64,000 bases of DNA from Alloalcanivorax marinus (GCF_016785095.1 NZ_JAEKJB010000002.1:186001-250000); one strand, 5' to 3'; positions 26,354 to 34,479 are shown, numbered from the stretch's first letter. Notes: generated by a model from the sequence alone, not told the origin. A program made the numbers and translations.

Positions 26354-27225
26354 TGGATGTCCTTCAATACGGCCGGAACGACGGCGCGATGGAAGCCGTC
26401 ATAGGGTTTCGAGTTGGCGTGGTCGGGCAGCGGGAACATCGCCACGTTGCCCTGGCTGGCGCCGCCGTCGATGCGCAGCGTGTCGCCGTTGATGAAGGCG
26501 GCGCCGTCGCTGAGCAGAAAACAGATCGCCGAGGACACTTCCGCTTCCATGCCCAGGCGCTTGAGCGGCACCGCGTCGCGCAGCGTCTTGATGGTTTGCT
26601 GCATGCTTTCCGGGTAGGTATCCATGCCGGAGGAGGCGATCCAGCCCGGCGCCACCGCGTTCACGCGCACCCCGGCGCAGGCCCATTCCAGGGACGCGGT
26701 CTTGGTGAAGTTGTCCATGCCGGCGCGGGCGGCGCCGGAATGGCCCATGCCGGGCATGCCGCCCCACATGTCGGCGACGATGTTGACGATGCCGCCGCCG
26801 GTCTTGTTCATGCCCTGCATGAACACTTCCCGGGCCATCAGGAAGCCGCCGGTCAGGTTGGTGCGGATCACCGTTTCCCAGCCTTTCTGGCTGATCAGCG
26901 CCAGTGGCGACGGGAACTGGCCGCCGGCGTTGTTGACCAGACCGTCCACCTGGCCCACGGCGTTATAGATGGCGGCCACGGTATCGCGCACCTTGTCCTC
27001 GTCACGGATGTCGCAGGCGAAGCAGAGCGCTTCCTGGCCGGTGTCCTCGAGAATTTCCCCGGCCACCGCCTGGAGCTTGTCCTGCTTGCGGCCCAGCAGC
27101 ACCACCCGGGCGCCCAGCGCCGCCAGCTCATGGGCGGTGCAGCGGCCGATGCCGGAGCCGCCGCCGGTGACGATCACGGTCTTGCCGGCGAACAGGTCGT
27201 CGCGGAAAACGGAACGGTAGGGCAT
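26350..27225 (-). CDS. atuB: AtuB-like short-chain dehydrogenase/reductase
   Basis: A 291-aa SDR with the NAD(P)-binding TGGGSGIGRCTAHEL motif near residue 21, NNAGGQ, and a C-terminal IDGGASQGNV tail. At the usual catalytic Ser/Tyr positions the sequence reads VADMWGGMPGMGHSGAARAGMDNFTK. The YxxxK motif is replaced by SGAARA, so the catalytic tyrosine appears to be missing; this resembles 2,4-dienoyl-CoA reductase-type SDRs, which also lack it. In the atu operon of Pseudomonas AtuB is an SDR of unsettled role. It is placed directly after atuA. Confidence 0.85.
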   Translation of the reverse strand: MPYRSVFRDDLFAGKTVIVTGGGSGIGRCTAHELAALGARVVLLGRKQDKLQAVAGEILEDTGQEALCFACDIRDEDKVRDTVAAIYNAVGQVDGLVNNAGGQFPSPLALISQKGWETVIRTNLTGGFLMAREVFMQGMNKTGGGIVNIVADMWGGMPGMGHSGAARAGMDNFTKTASLEWACAGVRVNAVAPGWIASSGMDTYPESMQQTIKTLRDAVPLKRLGMEAEVSSAICFLLSDGAAFINGDTLRIDGGASQGNVAMFPLPDHANSKPYDGFHRAVVPAVLKDIQ

Positions 27226-27285
27226 TCGTCATATCCTCACTGCAATTCATTAAAGTCGATGGCGCCCGCGCGCCGTGGCTGTCGG

Positions 27286-27323
27286 TCGCGGCTGAAGCGG
27301 AACGCCGCCCGGTCGCCCCTACA
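27286..27323. repeat. Single REP copy with the 15-nt insertion, overlapping the atuA stop
   Basis: CGGCTGAAG, then CGGAACGCCGCCCGG, then TCGCCCCTAC: the same insertion variant as at 10967. The TAG stop of atuA (27319-27321) lies within it on the minus strand. Confidence 0.75.
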
Positions 27324-29112
27324 GGGTGGTTTTCTCGACCTCATTAGCGATGTCCTGGCTCACCGGAATCGGCATGTCCAGCAGCTGCTGGGCGAACGCC
27401 TTGCCCTGCGGGTCGATACGCAGGCTGGCGATGCCGCCGCCGCCCAGGGCGTGGCGCAGCAGGAAATTGAAGGCGTGGAAACCAGGCAGCTCCCAATGGC
27501 TCACGGAGCCGTGTTCCGGGTCCAGCACATGGCGCATATAGTCGGCCACCGCCTGGTCGGTGAGCGCCGCGCGCAGGTAGGGCAGGTACTCCGGCTTGCG
27601 CGCCATGACGCCGATGTTGGCGTGGTCGCCCTTGTCGCCGGAGCGCGCCCAGGCCAGCTTCACCAGCGGCACGCTGGCCGGACCGCCGGCGGTGTCGGTG
27701 CCCTGGCTGGAGGGCAGGGCGGTGAGGTCCAGTGGTTCGCCCACCGGCACGCCGACCTCCACCGGCTCACCGTCCAGATCCACGGTGGCGGTCACGTCCA
27801 CCTTCGGTACCAGGGTCGAGAACAGGCGGATGCGCGGCACTGGCTTGGGCCGCCCGCCCACCAGGCCGGACAGGCCCGGCGCCATGCCGGTGGCGGCCTG
27901 GGCGATCTCCCGGGCGAACAGGCCCAGGGCCTTGCGATCATCGTGCAGGGCGGCGATCTTGACCACCACCTCGCGGGTGTCGTCGCGGCGGGCGTGGGCG
28001 CCATAGGTGGCCTCGCTGCCGAGGATTTCCACGCTGGTGTCGCGGAACGGCGCCAGGCCCAGGGCCTGGAGCTGGGCGCCGGTTTTCTTGAGGATGGCGT
28101 CCGCCACCACCCGGCCCTTGGTGGGGGCGTCGAGGCCCGCCATCAGGAACGACACAGTGATACGCTGGCCGTCCGGCCAGGTGGCGGACACCTTGTAGGT
28201 GTCGGTGGGCGGCCGGCCCCGGGCGCCGCTTACCCGCACCCGGTCGTCGCCGTCCTGCTCCAGGGTCACGGCGGTGAAGTCGCACACCACGTCGGGAAGA
28301 ATGTAGGCGCGCGGGTCGCCGATCTCGTAGAGCACCTGTTCACCCACCGTGGCCGGCGTCACCAGGCCACCGGTGCCGGCGGGTTTGGTGACCACGAACT
28401 GGCCATCGGCGTGGCACTCGGCGATCGGGAAGCCCATGTCATGGAAACCGGGCACGTCCCGCCAGTCGGTGAAGTTGCCGCCGGTGCACTGGGCGCCGCA
28501 CTCGATCACATGGCCGGCCAGGGAACCCTGGGCGAGCTTGTCGTAGTCGTCGTCGGCCCACTGGAACTCATGCATCAACGGGCCCAGTACCAGGGCGGAG
28601 TCCGCTATCCGGCCGGTGAGCACCAGGTCGGCGCCGGCGTCCAGGGCCGCCTGGATCGGCAGGGCGCCCAGGTAGGCGTTCATGGTCAGCGTCATGGGCG
28701 GCAGCGGCGCGCCGCTGTCGAGCTCGGTGCAGCCGGCGAATCGCTCGCGCTGGCCGTTCAGGTCGTCGCCTTCCACCAGAGCGATTTTGAGATCCACGCC
28801 GGCCTCGGCGAATACCGCCTGCAAGGCCTCCCGGCAGGCGCGCGGATTGACGCCACCGGCGTTGCTGATCACCTTGATCTTCCTGTCGCGGATTTCCCGG
28901 GCCAGGGGCGCCATTACCTGATGCACGAAATCGTGGGCGTACCCCGCGGACGGGTCCTTCATGCGCGCGCCGGCCATGATCGACAGGGTGACCTCGGCCA
29001 GATAGTCGAACACCAGATAGTCGATGTCGCCTTTGCGCACCAGTTGGAAGGCGGCGCTGTTGGTGTCGCCCCAGAAGGCCGCGGCGCAGCCGATACGGAC
29101 GGGATCGCTCAT
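27319..29112 (-). CDS. atuA: AtuA, acyclic terpene utilisation protein (DUF1446 family)
   Basis: A 597-aa protein of the AtuA family. The N-terminal domain of about 440 residues ([47 protein letters not shown]) is followed by a C-terminal domain of about 100 residues beginning [21 protein letters not shown]. AtuA is the first and diagnostic gene of the acyclic terpene operon. Its exact reaction is not settled, though it is required for growth on citronellol in Pseudomonas. Its AGGAGCC ribosome site lies just before the ATG. The operon is divergent from atuR across a 203-bp region with a palindrome. The stop codon lies inside a REP element. Confidence 0.93.
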   Translation of the reverse strand: MSDPVRIGCAAAFWGDTNSAAFQLVRKGDIDYLVFDYLAEVTLSIMAGARMKDPSAGYAHDFVHQVMAPLAREIRDRKIKVISNAGGVNPRACREALQAVFAEAGVDLKIALVEGDDLNGQRERFAGCTELDSGAPLPPMTLTMNAYLGALPIQAALDAGADLVLTGRIADSALVLGPLMHEFQWADDDYDKLAQGSLAGHVIECGAQCTGGNFTDWRDVPGFHDMGFPIAECHADGQFVVTKPAGTGGLVTPATVGEQVLYEIGDPRAYILPDVVCDFTAVTLEQDGDDRVRVSGARGRPPTDTYKVSATWPDGQRITVSFLMAGLDAPTKGRVVADAILKKTGAQLQALGLAPFRDTSVEILGSEATYGAHARRDDTREVVVKIAALHDDRKALGLFAREIAQAATGMAPGLSGLVGGRPKPVPRIRLFSTLVPKVDVTATVDLDGEPVEVGVPVGEPLDLTALPSSQGTDTAGGPASVPLVKLAWARSGDKGDHANIGVMARKPEYLPYLRAALTDQAVADYMRHVLDPEHGSVSHWELPGFHAFNFLLRHALGGGGIASLRIDPQGKAFAQQLLDMPIPVSQDIANEVEKTTL

Positions 29113-29156
29113 GGGACCGGCTCCTGATTGCCGTGATGGATCGGATTCCGTAAGCT

Positions 29157-29174
29157 ACCAAGCAAGCGCTTGGT
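29157..29174. promoter_or_regulatory. Candidate AtuR operator in the atuA-atuR intergenic region
   Basis: The nested palindrome ACCAAGC AAGC GCTTGGT contains the perfect core CAAGCGCTTG (29163-29172), a common TetR-family operator form. On the minus strand it lies between a TTGCCA (-35-like) and a TAGCTT (-10-like) with 18-bp spacing, so occupancy would block atuA transcription. AtuR of P. aeruginosa is known to bind inverted repeats in the equivalent region; identity of the site here is inference. Confidence 0.5.
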
Positions 29175-29217
29175 TTGGCAAGAGGCAAACTATAAGCAGG
29201 GCATGAGCAGGGCATGC

Positions 29218-29242
29218 TGTAGGAGCGGCTTCAGCCGCGATA
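29218..29242. repeat. Single REP copy
   Basis: One GTAGGAGCGGCTTCAGCCGC copy between atuA and atuR. It follows an 11-bp tandem duplication, GCAGGGCATGA, just upstream at about 29197-29216. Confidence 0.75.
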
Positions 29243-29315
29243 GGGCCTGTTTGAAGCTTGCCGCTTGCGACTCGCCGCTTGCCGCTTTTAAATGCGCCGC
29301 CAGGAGGAACGACCC

Positions 29316-29909
29316 ATGCCCGACAATCCGTCCATCCATGGCATCGACAACTCGCCCCGGGGGCGCCTGTTGAGCGCCGCCGCCCAGTTGTTCCGCGCCA
29401 AGGGGTTCGACCGCACCACGGTGCGCGACATCGCCGCCGCCGTGGGCATCCAGAGCGGGTCCATCTTTCACCACTTCAAAACCAAGGAAGACATTCTCTA
29501 CGCGGTGATGGAAGAAGTGATCCGCTTCAATACCGAGCGCCTGCGCCAGGCGGTGGCCGCCGCCGACACGCCGCTGGAACAACTGCGCAACCTGGTGCGC
29601 GCCGAACTCACCGCCACCGTCGGCGATACCCGCGAGGCGATGACGGTGATGGTCCAGGAGTGGCGCTGCCTGAGCGAGGACAACCAGCGCCGGGCCCTGG
29701 CCCTGCGCGATGTCTACGAGCGCCTCTGGCTGGACGTGCTGGGCGCGCTGCACGAGCAGGGCGCCTTCCGCGCCGACCCCTTTATCCTGCGTCGCCTGAT
29801 CACCGGCATGATCGGCTGGACCCCGAACTGGTTCAGCGCCAACCGGCGCCTGTCCCTGGATGACCTGGCGGATCTGATCGTCGACCGGGTGGTGGGGGAG
29901 CGGCCATGA
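29316..29909 (+). CDS. atuR: AtuR-like TetR family repressor
   Basis: A 197-aa TetR-type regulator. The N-terminal helix-turn-helix reads KGFDRTTVRDIAAAVGIQSGSIFHHFKTKEDIL (about residues 28-60), the standard TetR pattern. The helical C-terminal domain would bind the inducer, probably a terpenoid acyl-CoA or acid. Divergent placement next to atuA matches the Pseudomonas arrangement in which AtuR represses the operon. The ATG at 29316 stands 8 bp after a full AGGAGG. The stop overlaps the next small ORF by 4 bp. Confidence 0.88.
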   Translation: MPDNPSIHGIDNSPRGRLLSAAAQLFRAKGFDRTTVRDIAAAVGIQSGSIFHHFKTKEDILYAVMEEVIRFNTERLRQAVAAADTPLEQLRNLVRAELTATVGDTREAMTVMVQEWRCLSEDNQRRALALRDVYERLWLDVLGALHEQGAFRADPFILRRLITGMIGWTPNWFSANRRLSLDDLADLIVDRVVGERP

Positions 29910-30094
29910 TCGGCAACGGCTACCCGTGGGGCAATGGCTACACCATCATGGAAGAGGGCGAGCTGGACCGGGACACCTGGCAACTGCGCGTGCACCACTA
30001 TCTGGTGGCGGGGCCGGATGGCCGCGCGCTGCCCCGGCGCTTCCCGTCCATGGACGCCGCCAAGGCGTTTATCGACGATCAGGACAAATTATGA
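29906..30094 (+). CDS. Small hypothetical protein coupled to atuR
   Basis: A 62-aa soluble protein (MIGNGYPWGNGYTIMEEGEL and onward) with the C-terminal pattern PRRFPSMDAAKAFIDDQ, which looks like a small alpha/beta fold. Its ATG overlaps the atuR stop (ATGA), so it is probably translated by coupling. I recognise no family. Confidence 0.5.
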   Translation: MIGNGYPWGNGYTIMEEGELDRDTWQLRVHHYLVAGPDGRALPRRFPSMDAAKAFIDDQDKL

Positions 30095-30123
30095 CCGAAC
30101 GGTGTCGCGGGTCGAAAAAAGCC

Positions 30124-30152
30124 GTTGACACCCCGGGCCCAATCCCTAAAAT
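30124..30152 (+). promoter_or_regulatory. Sigma-70 promoter of the tRNA operon
   Basis: TTGACA (30124-30129) and TAAAAT (30147-30152) are separated by exactly 17 bp. A GC-rich discriminator (GGCGCCC) follows, typical of growth-rate-controlled stable RNA promoters. The first tRNA starts 29 bp after the -10 box. Confidence 0.8.
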
Positions 30153-30181
30153 GGCGCCCACTTCGCGACGCGAAGCACCCA

Positions 30182-30257
30182 GGGTGGTTAGCTCAGCTGG
30201 GAGAGCATCTGCCTTACAAGCAGAGGGTCGGCGGTTCGATCCCGTCACCACCCACCA
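30182..30257 (+). tRNA. tRNA-Val (anticodon UAC)
   Basis: A 76-nt cloverleaf with encoded CCA. Acceptor GGGTGGT pairs with ACCACCC, the D arm has AGCTCAGCTGGGAGAGC, the anticodon loop is CTTACAA (TAC), and the T arm has GGTTCGATCC. The U34 of this species is a target of the cmo5U pathway to which CmoB belongs. Confidence 0.97.
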
Positions 30258-30293
30258 GTTTCCCATCGGGCTTCAGAGCCCAAAGGGAGAGTC

Positions 30294-30370
30294 GGAGCGG
30301 TAGTTCAGTTGGTTAGAATACCGGCCTGTCACGCCGGGGGTCGCGGGTTCGAGTCCCGTCCGCTCCGCCA
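30294..30370 (+). tRNA. tRNA-Asp (anticodon GUC)
   Basis: A 77-nt cloverleaf with encoded CCA. Acceptor GGAGCGG pairs with CCGCTCC, the D arm has AGTTCAGTTGGTTAGAAT, the anticodon loop contains GTC within CTGTCAC, and the T arm has GGGTTCGAGTCCC. It lies 36 bp after tRNA-Val, in the same transcript. Confidence 0.97.
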
Positions 30371-30419
30371 CTTCTTCATGATTCTTCCTCCTTGATAGAC
30401 ATTGTAAGGTTGAAGTTCA

Positions 30420-30449
30420 GGGCATCGGCTCACCGCCGGTGCCCTTTTT
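30420..30449 (+). terminator. Rho-independent terminator of the tRNA operon
   Basis: GGGCATCGG pairs with CCGGTGCCC (9 bp, one G-U) around a short loop, followed directly by TTTTTG. Confidence 0.85.
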
Positions 30450-30507
30450 GTTTGTGGCGCCGATCACGCCCGGGGAACTCCCGGCCGATTTCTCCCTCCA
30501 AGAATCC

Positions 30508-30531
30508 GAACGACCACGGGAACGGTCGTTC
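30508..30531. repeat. 8-bp perfect inverted repeat upstream of a 32-aa ORF
   Basis: GAACGACC, an 8-nt gap, then GGTCGTTC. There is no T-run, so an operator or 5' leader hairpin is more likely than a terminator. Confidence 0.5.
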
Positions 30532-30610
30532 ATCAAGCCGTCACATAAGGGCGGCTATTCTCCAAAGACCAATAGCAAAGCAGAGAAAACAAGTAAGAAA
30601 GGAGTAAACC

Positions 30611-30709
30611 ATGGACGAATATCTGGAAGAACAACTGGAACAGAAACTGTGGCTGGAAAGCTACGATGAGCTCGATGACGACCTGTGCGACGATGGTGTG
30701 GAGCTGTAG
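30611..30709 (+). CDS. 32-aa acidic small protein
   Basis: A short frame preceded by a strong ribosome site, AAGGAG, 5-6 bp before the ATG. The product is strongly acidic (MDEYLEEQLEQKLWLESYDE, then LDDDLCDD and a short end), predicted helical, with one cysteine. Purine-rich sequence (GAGAAAACAAGTAAGAAAGG) precedes it. It is too short for homology by eye. The strength of the ribosome site and the biased composition argue for a real small protein. Confidence 0.5.
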   Translation: MDEYLEEQLEQKLWLESYDELDDDLCDDGVEL

Positions 30710-30977
30710 CTCCGGCCTCCGTCGCCACCCGCTTCACCTCTCAACCCCCTCTCCCCTGATTCACCCTCCGACCTGATTTCCCATCGCCATGTCCGCGCGC
30801 ATCGCGTGCGAAATTGGTGACCGGCTTCCTTGTGCCAGCATTACGACACTGCCTATTCTGCGTCCAATCCGGGGGCCGGCGGCGGGGGCAGCGTGCCGCG
30901 GCGACTGACCGGCAGCGGCAGGGAGTGACACCGCTTGTCACCGGTTGGCACCGATAACAACGATTAGGGAAGGCGTC

Positions 30978-32339
30978 ATGGCGGGTTCGTCCGTAACCTC
31001 CGAAGCGATTCTGTTCTACGACCGCAAAGGCATCTTCAAGAGCATGCTCCACGCCGATTTCGAGGCGATTCTGGACGGTATGGTCGGGGTGCCGGAATTC
31101 GCGCGCCGGGAAGTGCGGGGTGCCTACTGTCTGGTCAACGGCCAGCTCAAGATCAAGGCCATGGTGCTGTTCCTGATTGAATTCGACGACGACGGCATGG
31201 CCGACCATACCTGGAACGTGCCCCTGCGCCATCTGGCCGAGCACGGCGGCCCGGGGCCGGACATGGGCGCTGGCCCGATCCGTCTGGCCTGCCGCAGCCA
31301 GTGTCCGGTGGCCTGGCATCAGGATCAGCTCTGGGACCCCTCCATGAAGCCCGGCGCCAATGATTTCGTGGCCGCCCGTGATCTGGTGCGCCAGCGCGGC
31401 GCCAAGATGGGCCTGGAGGTGGACGATGACCTGCCGCCGCCGCGCGCCGTGCCGACCCTCTCCGACGAGCCGGCGCCCACGGTCAAGGGGAGCCGCGCGG
31501 ACCCGCGCGAGGACGCCGAACGGGTGCGCCTGGCGCGCACCATCAAGGAATTGCGGCTGCGCATCCACACCCTGGAAAGTGGCCAGAAGGAGGAATTGGC
31601 CCAGCTCCGCTACGCCCAGCAGCAGAAGGAGGAGATCCTCAGCGCCCAGCTGGAAAAGGTGCTGATGCAGTTCAAGACCCTCAAGTCCCAGAACGCCGCC
31701 CTGCGCGAGCAGAACGGCTCGCTCAAGGCCCAGGTGGAGGCCCTCGACCGGGCCCTCAAGGAACAGGCCGGCCGCGACGCGGAGCAGGGCAGCGAGGTGG
31801 AGCGCCTGGCCGAGCAGTACCGGCTTACCCTGGAGCAGCGCCTGGAAGAGGAGCGGGCGCGCCTGGCCGACGAGATCCACACTCGGGAAATGGACGTGCT
31901 CACCCGCGACGAGGTGATCAGCCAGCTGCGCGAGCAACTGGCCACCTTCAAGCGCGACCAGCTCGATGAGGCCCACTCCGGCGCCCGCAAGATGCTGGAA
32001 AAGCTGGAGGACCTGGGCCTCAGCTTCATTGCCTTCCACCCCGGCGCCGGCCATGTGTCGGTGCCCGCCGGGCAGATTTCCGACTACATGGACAACCCGC
32101 AGGCGTTCGCCGCCCGCAAATGCCTGGTCACCGAGGATCACTACCGGGCCTGGCTGGAACACTACGAGAACCCGGTTTGCCGGGTGCCGGTGGGGCCCGA
32201 CCAGGCGCCCTGCGGCAAGCGCGTGATCCGGGTGGACGTGCCCAACCAGTTCAAGCCAGGTGTGTCCGATTGCAACTCCAACCGCTGCCCCCATTGCCGT
32301 TCGGATTCTTCCATCGACAATGTGTTGAAGTTCCGGTGA
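30978..32339 (+). CDS. Large coiled-coil protein with C-terminal Cys-rich motif, function unknown
   Basis: A 453-aa protein in three parts. Residues 1-140 form a soluble alpha/beta domain (AILFYDRKGIFKSMLHADF, AYCLVNGQLKIKAMVLF) with RLACRSQCPVAWHQDQLWDP. Residues about 185-345 form a long coiled coil (RLARTIKELRLRIHTLE to EQLATFKRDQL). The C-terminal region contains CRVPV, then DCNSNRCPHCRSDSS with a CxxC pair that could bind zinc. It lies 62 bp upstream of the cNMP/rhodanese gene and close to nadK. Long coiled-coil proteins are often mislabelled as chromosome-segregation proteins; there is no ATPase motif here. Start MAGSSVTSEAI at 30978. Confidence 0.75.
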   Translation: MAGSSVTSEAILFYDRKGIFKSMLHADFEAILDGMVGVPEFARREVRGAYCLVNGQLKIKAMVLFLIEFDDDGMADHTWNVPLRHLAEHGGPGPDMGAGPIRLACRSQCPVAWHQDQLWDPSMKPGANDFVAARDLVRQRGAKMGLEVDDDLPPPRAVPTLSDEPAPTVKGSRADPREDAERVRLARTIKELRLRIHTLESGQKEELAQLRYAQQQKEEILSAQLEKVLMQFKTLKSQNAALREQNGSLKAQVEALDRALKEQAGRDAEQGSEVERLAEQYRLTLEQRLEEERARLADEIHTREMDVLTRDEVISQLREQLATFKRDQLDEAHSGARKMLEKLEDLGLSFIAFHPGAGHVSVPAGQISDYMDNPQAFAARKCLVTEDHYRAWLEHYENPVCRVPVGPDQAPCGKRVIRVDVPNQFKPGVSDCNSNRCPHCRSDSSIDNVLKFR

Positions 32340-32401
32340 GCGAGAGGTTGGTAAGTTTTTTGCAGGCCAATAAGAATCCGACGTATAGGGGAGTCGCTGT
32401 A

Positions 32402-33475
32402 ATGGCTCGGGAATCCATCGATAAACGCCTTCTGCAGACGTTCGTGCCGGTCAATGCCCTGTCCGGCGACCAGCTCGACTGGCTGCTCGACCAGCAGGAG
32501 GTACGCCGCTACGAAGCCGGCGACATCCTGTTCCGGCAGGGCGACCGGGACAACACCACCATCTATCTGCTCAGCGGCCAGGTGGAGCTGTTCAGCGAGC
32601 GCGGCGAACGTACCCTGGTGAGCGCCGGCGATGGCGCCTCCTGGCACCCGCTCGGCCACTTCCAGCCGCGCCGCGACGACTGCCGCGCCCTCACCGAGGT
32701 GAGCGTGGTGCGTTTCGACAGCTTCCGTCTGGACACCATCCTGTCCTGGGACCAGTCCGCCGGCTACGTGATCCTCGACATCAACGCCAACGCCGCGTAC
32801 CAGCATGACCGCGAGTGGATGATCCGGCTGCTCAAGTCCAACCTGTTCCACCGGGTGCCGCCCTCCAACATCCTGGAAATCTTCCGCCGCCTGCACGCCC
32901 GCCGCTGCAAGGAAGGCGAGGCCATCGTCCGCCAGGGCGAGCAGGCCGACTGTTGCTACATCATCAAGGAAGGCGTTTGCGAGGTGGCCATCACCCTGGG
33001 CGGGCAGAGCGAGGCCACCCCGGTGGCCATGCTCGAGGAAGGGCAGTGGTTCGGCGAGGAGGCGCTGCTGTCCGGCAAACCGCGCAACGCCACCGTTACC
33101 ATGGCCACCGACGGCGTGCTGATGCGTCTGGACCGCCAGGACTTCGATGCCCTGCTGCGCGAGCCGGTGGTGCACGCCATCGACGCCGAGCAGGCCCGCG
33201 CCCGCATCGAGGCCGGCGGACGCTGGCTGGACGTGCGCACCGCCGATGAATTCGACCAGCAGCACCTGGAAGCCGCCGCCAACATGCCGCTCAGTGCCCT
33301 GCGCCTGAAATCCCGCCTGCTGGACCCGGGGCGGCCCTATGTGGCCTATTGCGATACCGGTCGGCGTAGCGCCACGGCGGCATTTTTGTTAAAAAACGCC
33401 GGTCTGGACGTATACGTGCTGGATGGCGGCCTTAATGGCAATGCTGATACCCTGCACGAACACCTTACCGAATAG
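32402..33475 (+). CDS. Double cyclic-nucleotide-binding domain/rhodanese fusion protein
   Basis: A 357-aa cytoplasmic protein. Residues 1-120 and about 140-250 are two cNMP-binding beta-barrels: GDILFRQGDRDNTTIYLLSGQVELF and GEAIVRQGEQADCCYIIKEGVCEV, the second with a phosphate-cassette-like FGEEALLSGKPRNATV. Residues about 260-357 are a rhodanese domain with active-site loop YCDTGRRS, containing the catalytic cysteine. There is no DNA-binding HTH, so it is not a CRP-type regulator. A ligand-gated sulfurtransferase or sensor is plausible. It stands between the coiled-coil gene and nadK. The ATG at 32402 follows GGGGAGTCGCTGTA. Confidence 0.88.
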   Translation: MARESIDKRLLQTFVPVNALSGDQLDWLLDQQEVRRYEAGDILFRQGDRDNTTIYLLSGQVELFSERGERTLVSAGDGASWHPLGHFQPRRDDCRALTEVSVVRFDSFRLDTILSWDQSAGYVILDINANAAYQHDREWMIRLLKSNLFHRVPPSNILEIFRRLHARRCKEGEAIVRQGEQADCCYIIKEGVCEVAITLGGQSEATPVAMLEEGQWFGEEALLSGKPRNATVTMATDGVLMRLDRQDFDALLREPVVHAIDAEQARARIEAGGRWLDVRTADEFDQQHLEAAANMPLSALRLKSRLLDPGRPYVAYCDTGRRSATAAFLLKNAGLDVYVLDGGLNGNADTLHEHLTE

Positions 33476-33523
33476 CCGTTCCCGCGCCGTGCCGGGGCCG
33501 GCGCTGGCAACGGGCCCCGCAAC

Positions 33524-34414
33524 GTGTCCCAGGAAAAATTTCGCATCATCGGTTTGATCGCCCGCTCGGAAAGCGAACAGGCGCTGTACTCCATGCGCCA
33601 ACTGATTCATTTCCTGCACGGTCGCGACTGCACCGTGATTCTCGACAAGGCGATCGCCGACAGCCTCGCCGAAATGGGCCTGCAGGCCGCCACCACCGCG
33701 CAGATGGGCGAGGCCTGCGACCTGGTCATCGTGGTCGGTGGCGACGGCAGCCTGCTGGGCGCCGCCCGCACCCTGGCCCGCTATGACATCCCGGTGCTGG
33801 GCATCAACCGTGGCCACCTGGGCTTCCTCACCGACATCCTGCCCTCGGAAATCGAATCCCGTGTTGGCCAGGTGCTGGATGGGGACTACGCCACCGAACG
33901 ACGCTTCCTGCTCGACATGGAAGTGCGCCGGGGCAAGAGCGTGGTGGGGGAGGGCAGCGCCCTCAACGACGTGGTGCTGCTCTCCGGTGACAGCGTCCAC
34001 ATGATCGATTTCGAGCTGACCATCGACGGCCATTTCGTTTATGCCCAGCGCTCCGACGGCCTGATCGTGTCCACCCCCACCGGCTCCACCGCCTACGCTT
34101 TGTCCGGTGGCGGCCCCATCATGCACCCGCGCCTCGACGCCATGGTGCTGGTGCCGCTCAACCCGCACACCCTCACCAGCCGCCCGCTGGTGGTGGATGG
34201 CGACAGCGAAATCAAGATCCAGATCACCACCGAAAAGGTGAACCCCCTGGTCAGTTGCGACGGCACCGCCGGTACCCGCCTCAAGGTCGACGACGTCATC
34301 GCCATCCGCAAGAAGCCCCACCGCCTGCGGTTGATCCACCCGCCGGGCCACGACTTCTACCAGGCCTGTCGTTCCAAGCTGGGCTGGAGCACCCGTCCCG
34401 GCGACGGTAATTGA
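33524..34414 (+). CDS. nadK: NAD kinase
   Basis: Phosphorylates NAD+ to NADP+ with ATP in the cytoplasm. The 296-aa product has the catalytic GGDG motif in VVGGDGSLLGAARTL, the NRGHLGFLTD segment, the nucleotide signature NDVVLL, and STPTGSTAYALSGGGPI. The length is normal. It begins with GTG at 33524 (GTG TCC CAG GAA); no ATG is positioned better. It follows the cNMP/rhodanese gene by 48 bp. Confidence 0.96.
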   Translation: MSQEKFRIIGLIARSESEQALYSMRQLIHFLHGRDCTVILDKAIADSLAEMGLQAATTAQMGEACDLVIVVGGDGSLLGAARTLARYDIPVLGINRGHLGFLTDILPSEIESRVGQVLDGDYATERRFLLDMEVRRGKSVVGEGSALNDVVLLSGDSVHMIDFELTIDGHFVYAQRSDGLIVSTPTGSTAYALSGGGPIMHPRLDAMVLVPLNPHTLTSRPLVVDGDSEIKIQITTEKVNPLVSCDGTAGTRLKVDDVIAIRKKPHRLRLIHPPGHDFYQACRSKLGWSTRPGDGN

Positions 34415-34418
34415 ACCC

Positions 34419-34479
34419 GATCGCGACTGAAGTCGCTCCTACGACTTTGATCCGGTGTAGGAGCGACTTCAGTCGCGAT
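34419..34479. repeat. REP pair
   Basis: Two canonical inverted copies, just after the nadK stop. Confidence 0.85.

Noticed and set aside
26353-29127. A 924-codon open frame on the plus strand opposite atuA/atuB
   Set aside because: Antisense shadow of high-GC coding DNA: composition is Gly/Ala/His/Gln-rich without family motifs, while the minus strand has intact AtuA and AtuB.
30182-30370. tRNA-Val/tRNA-Asp as an integration site for a mobile island
   Set aside because: No integrase and no duplicated tRNA 3' end is visible on either side; the flanking genes look like core genome.
30741-32294. A 517-codon minus-strand frame opposite the coiled-coil gene
   Set aside because: His/Gln/Gly/Leu-rich shadow; the plus strand has a coherent coiled coil and a well-placed start.
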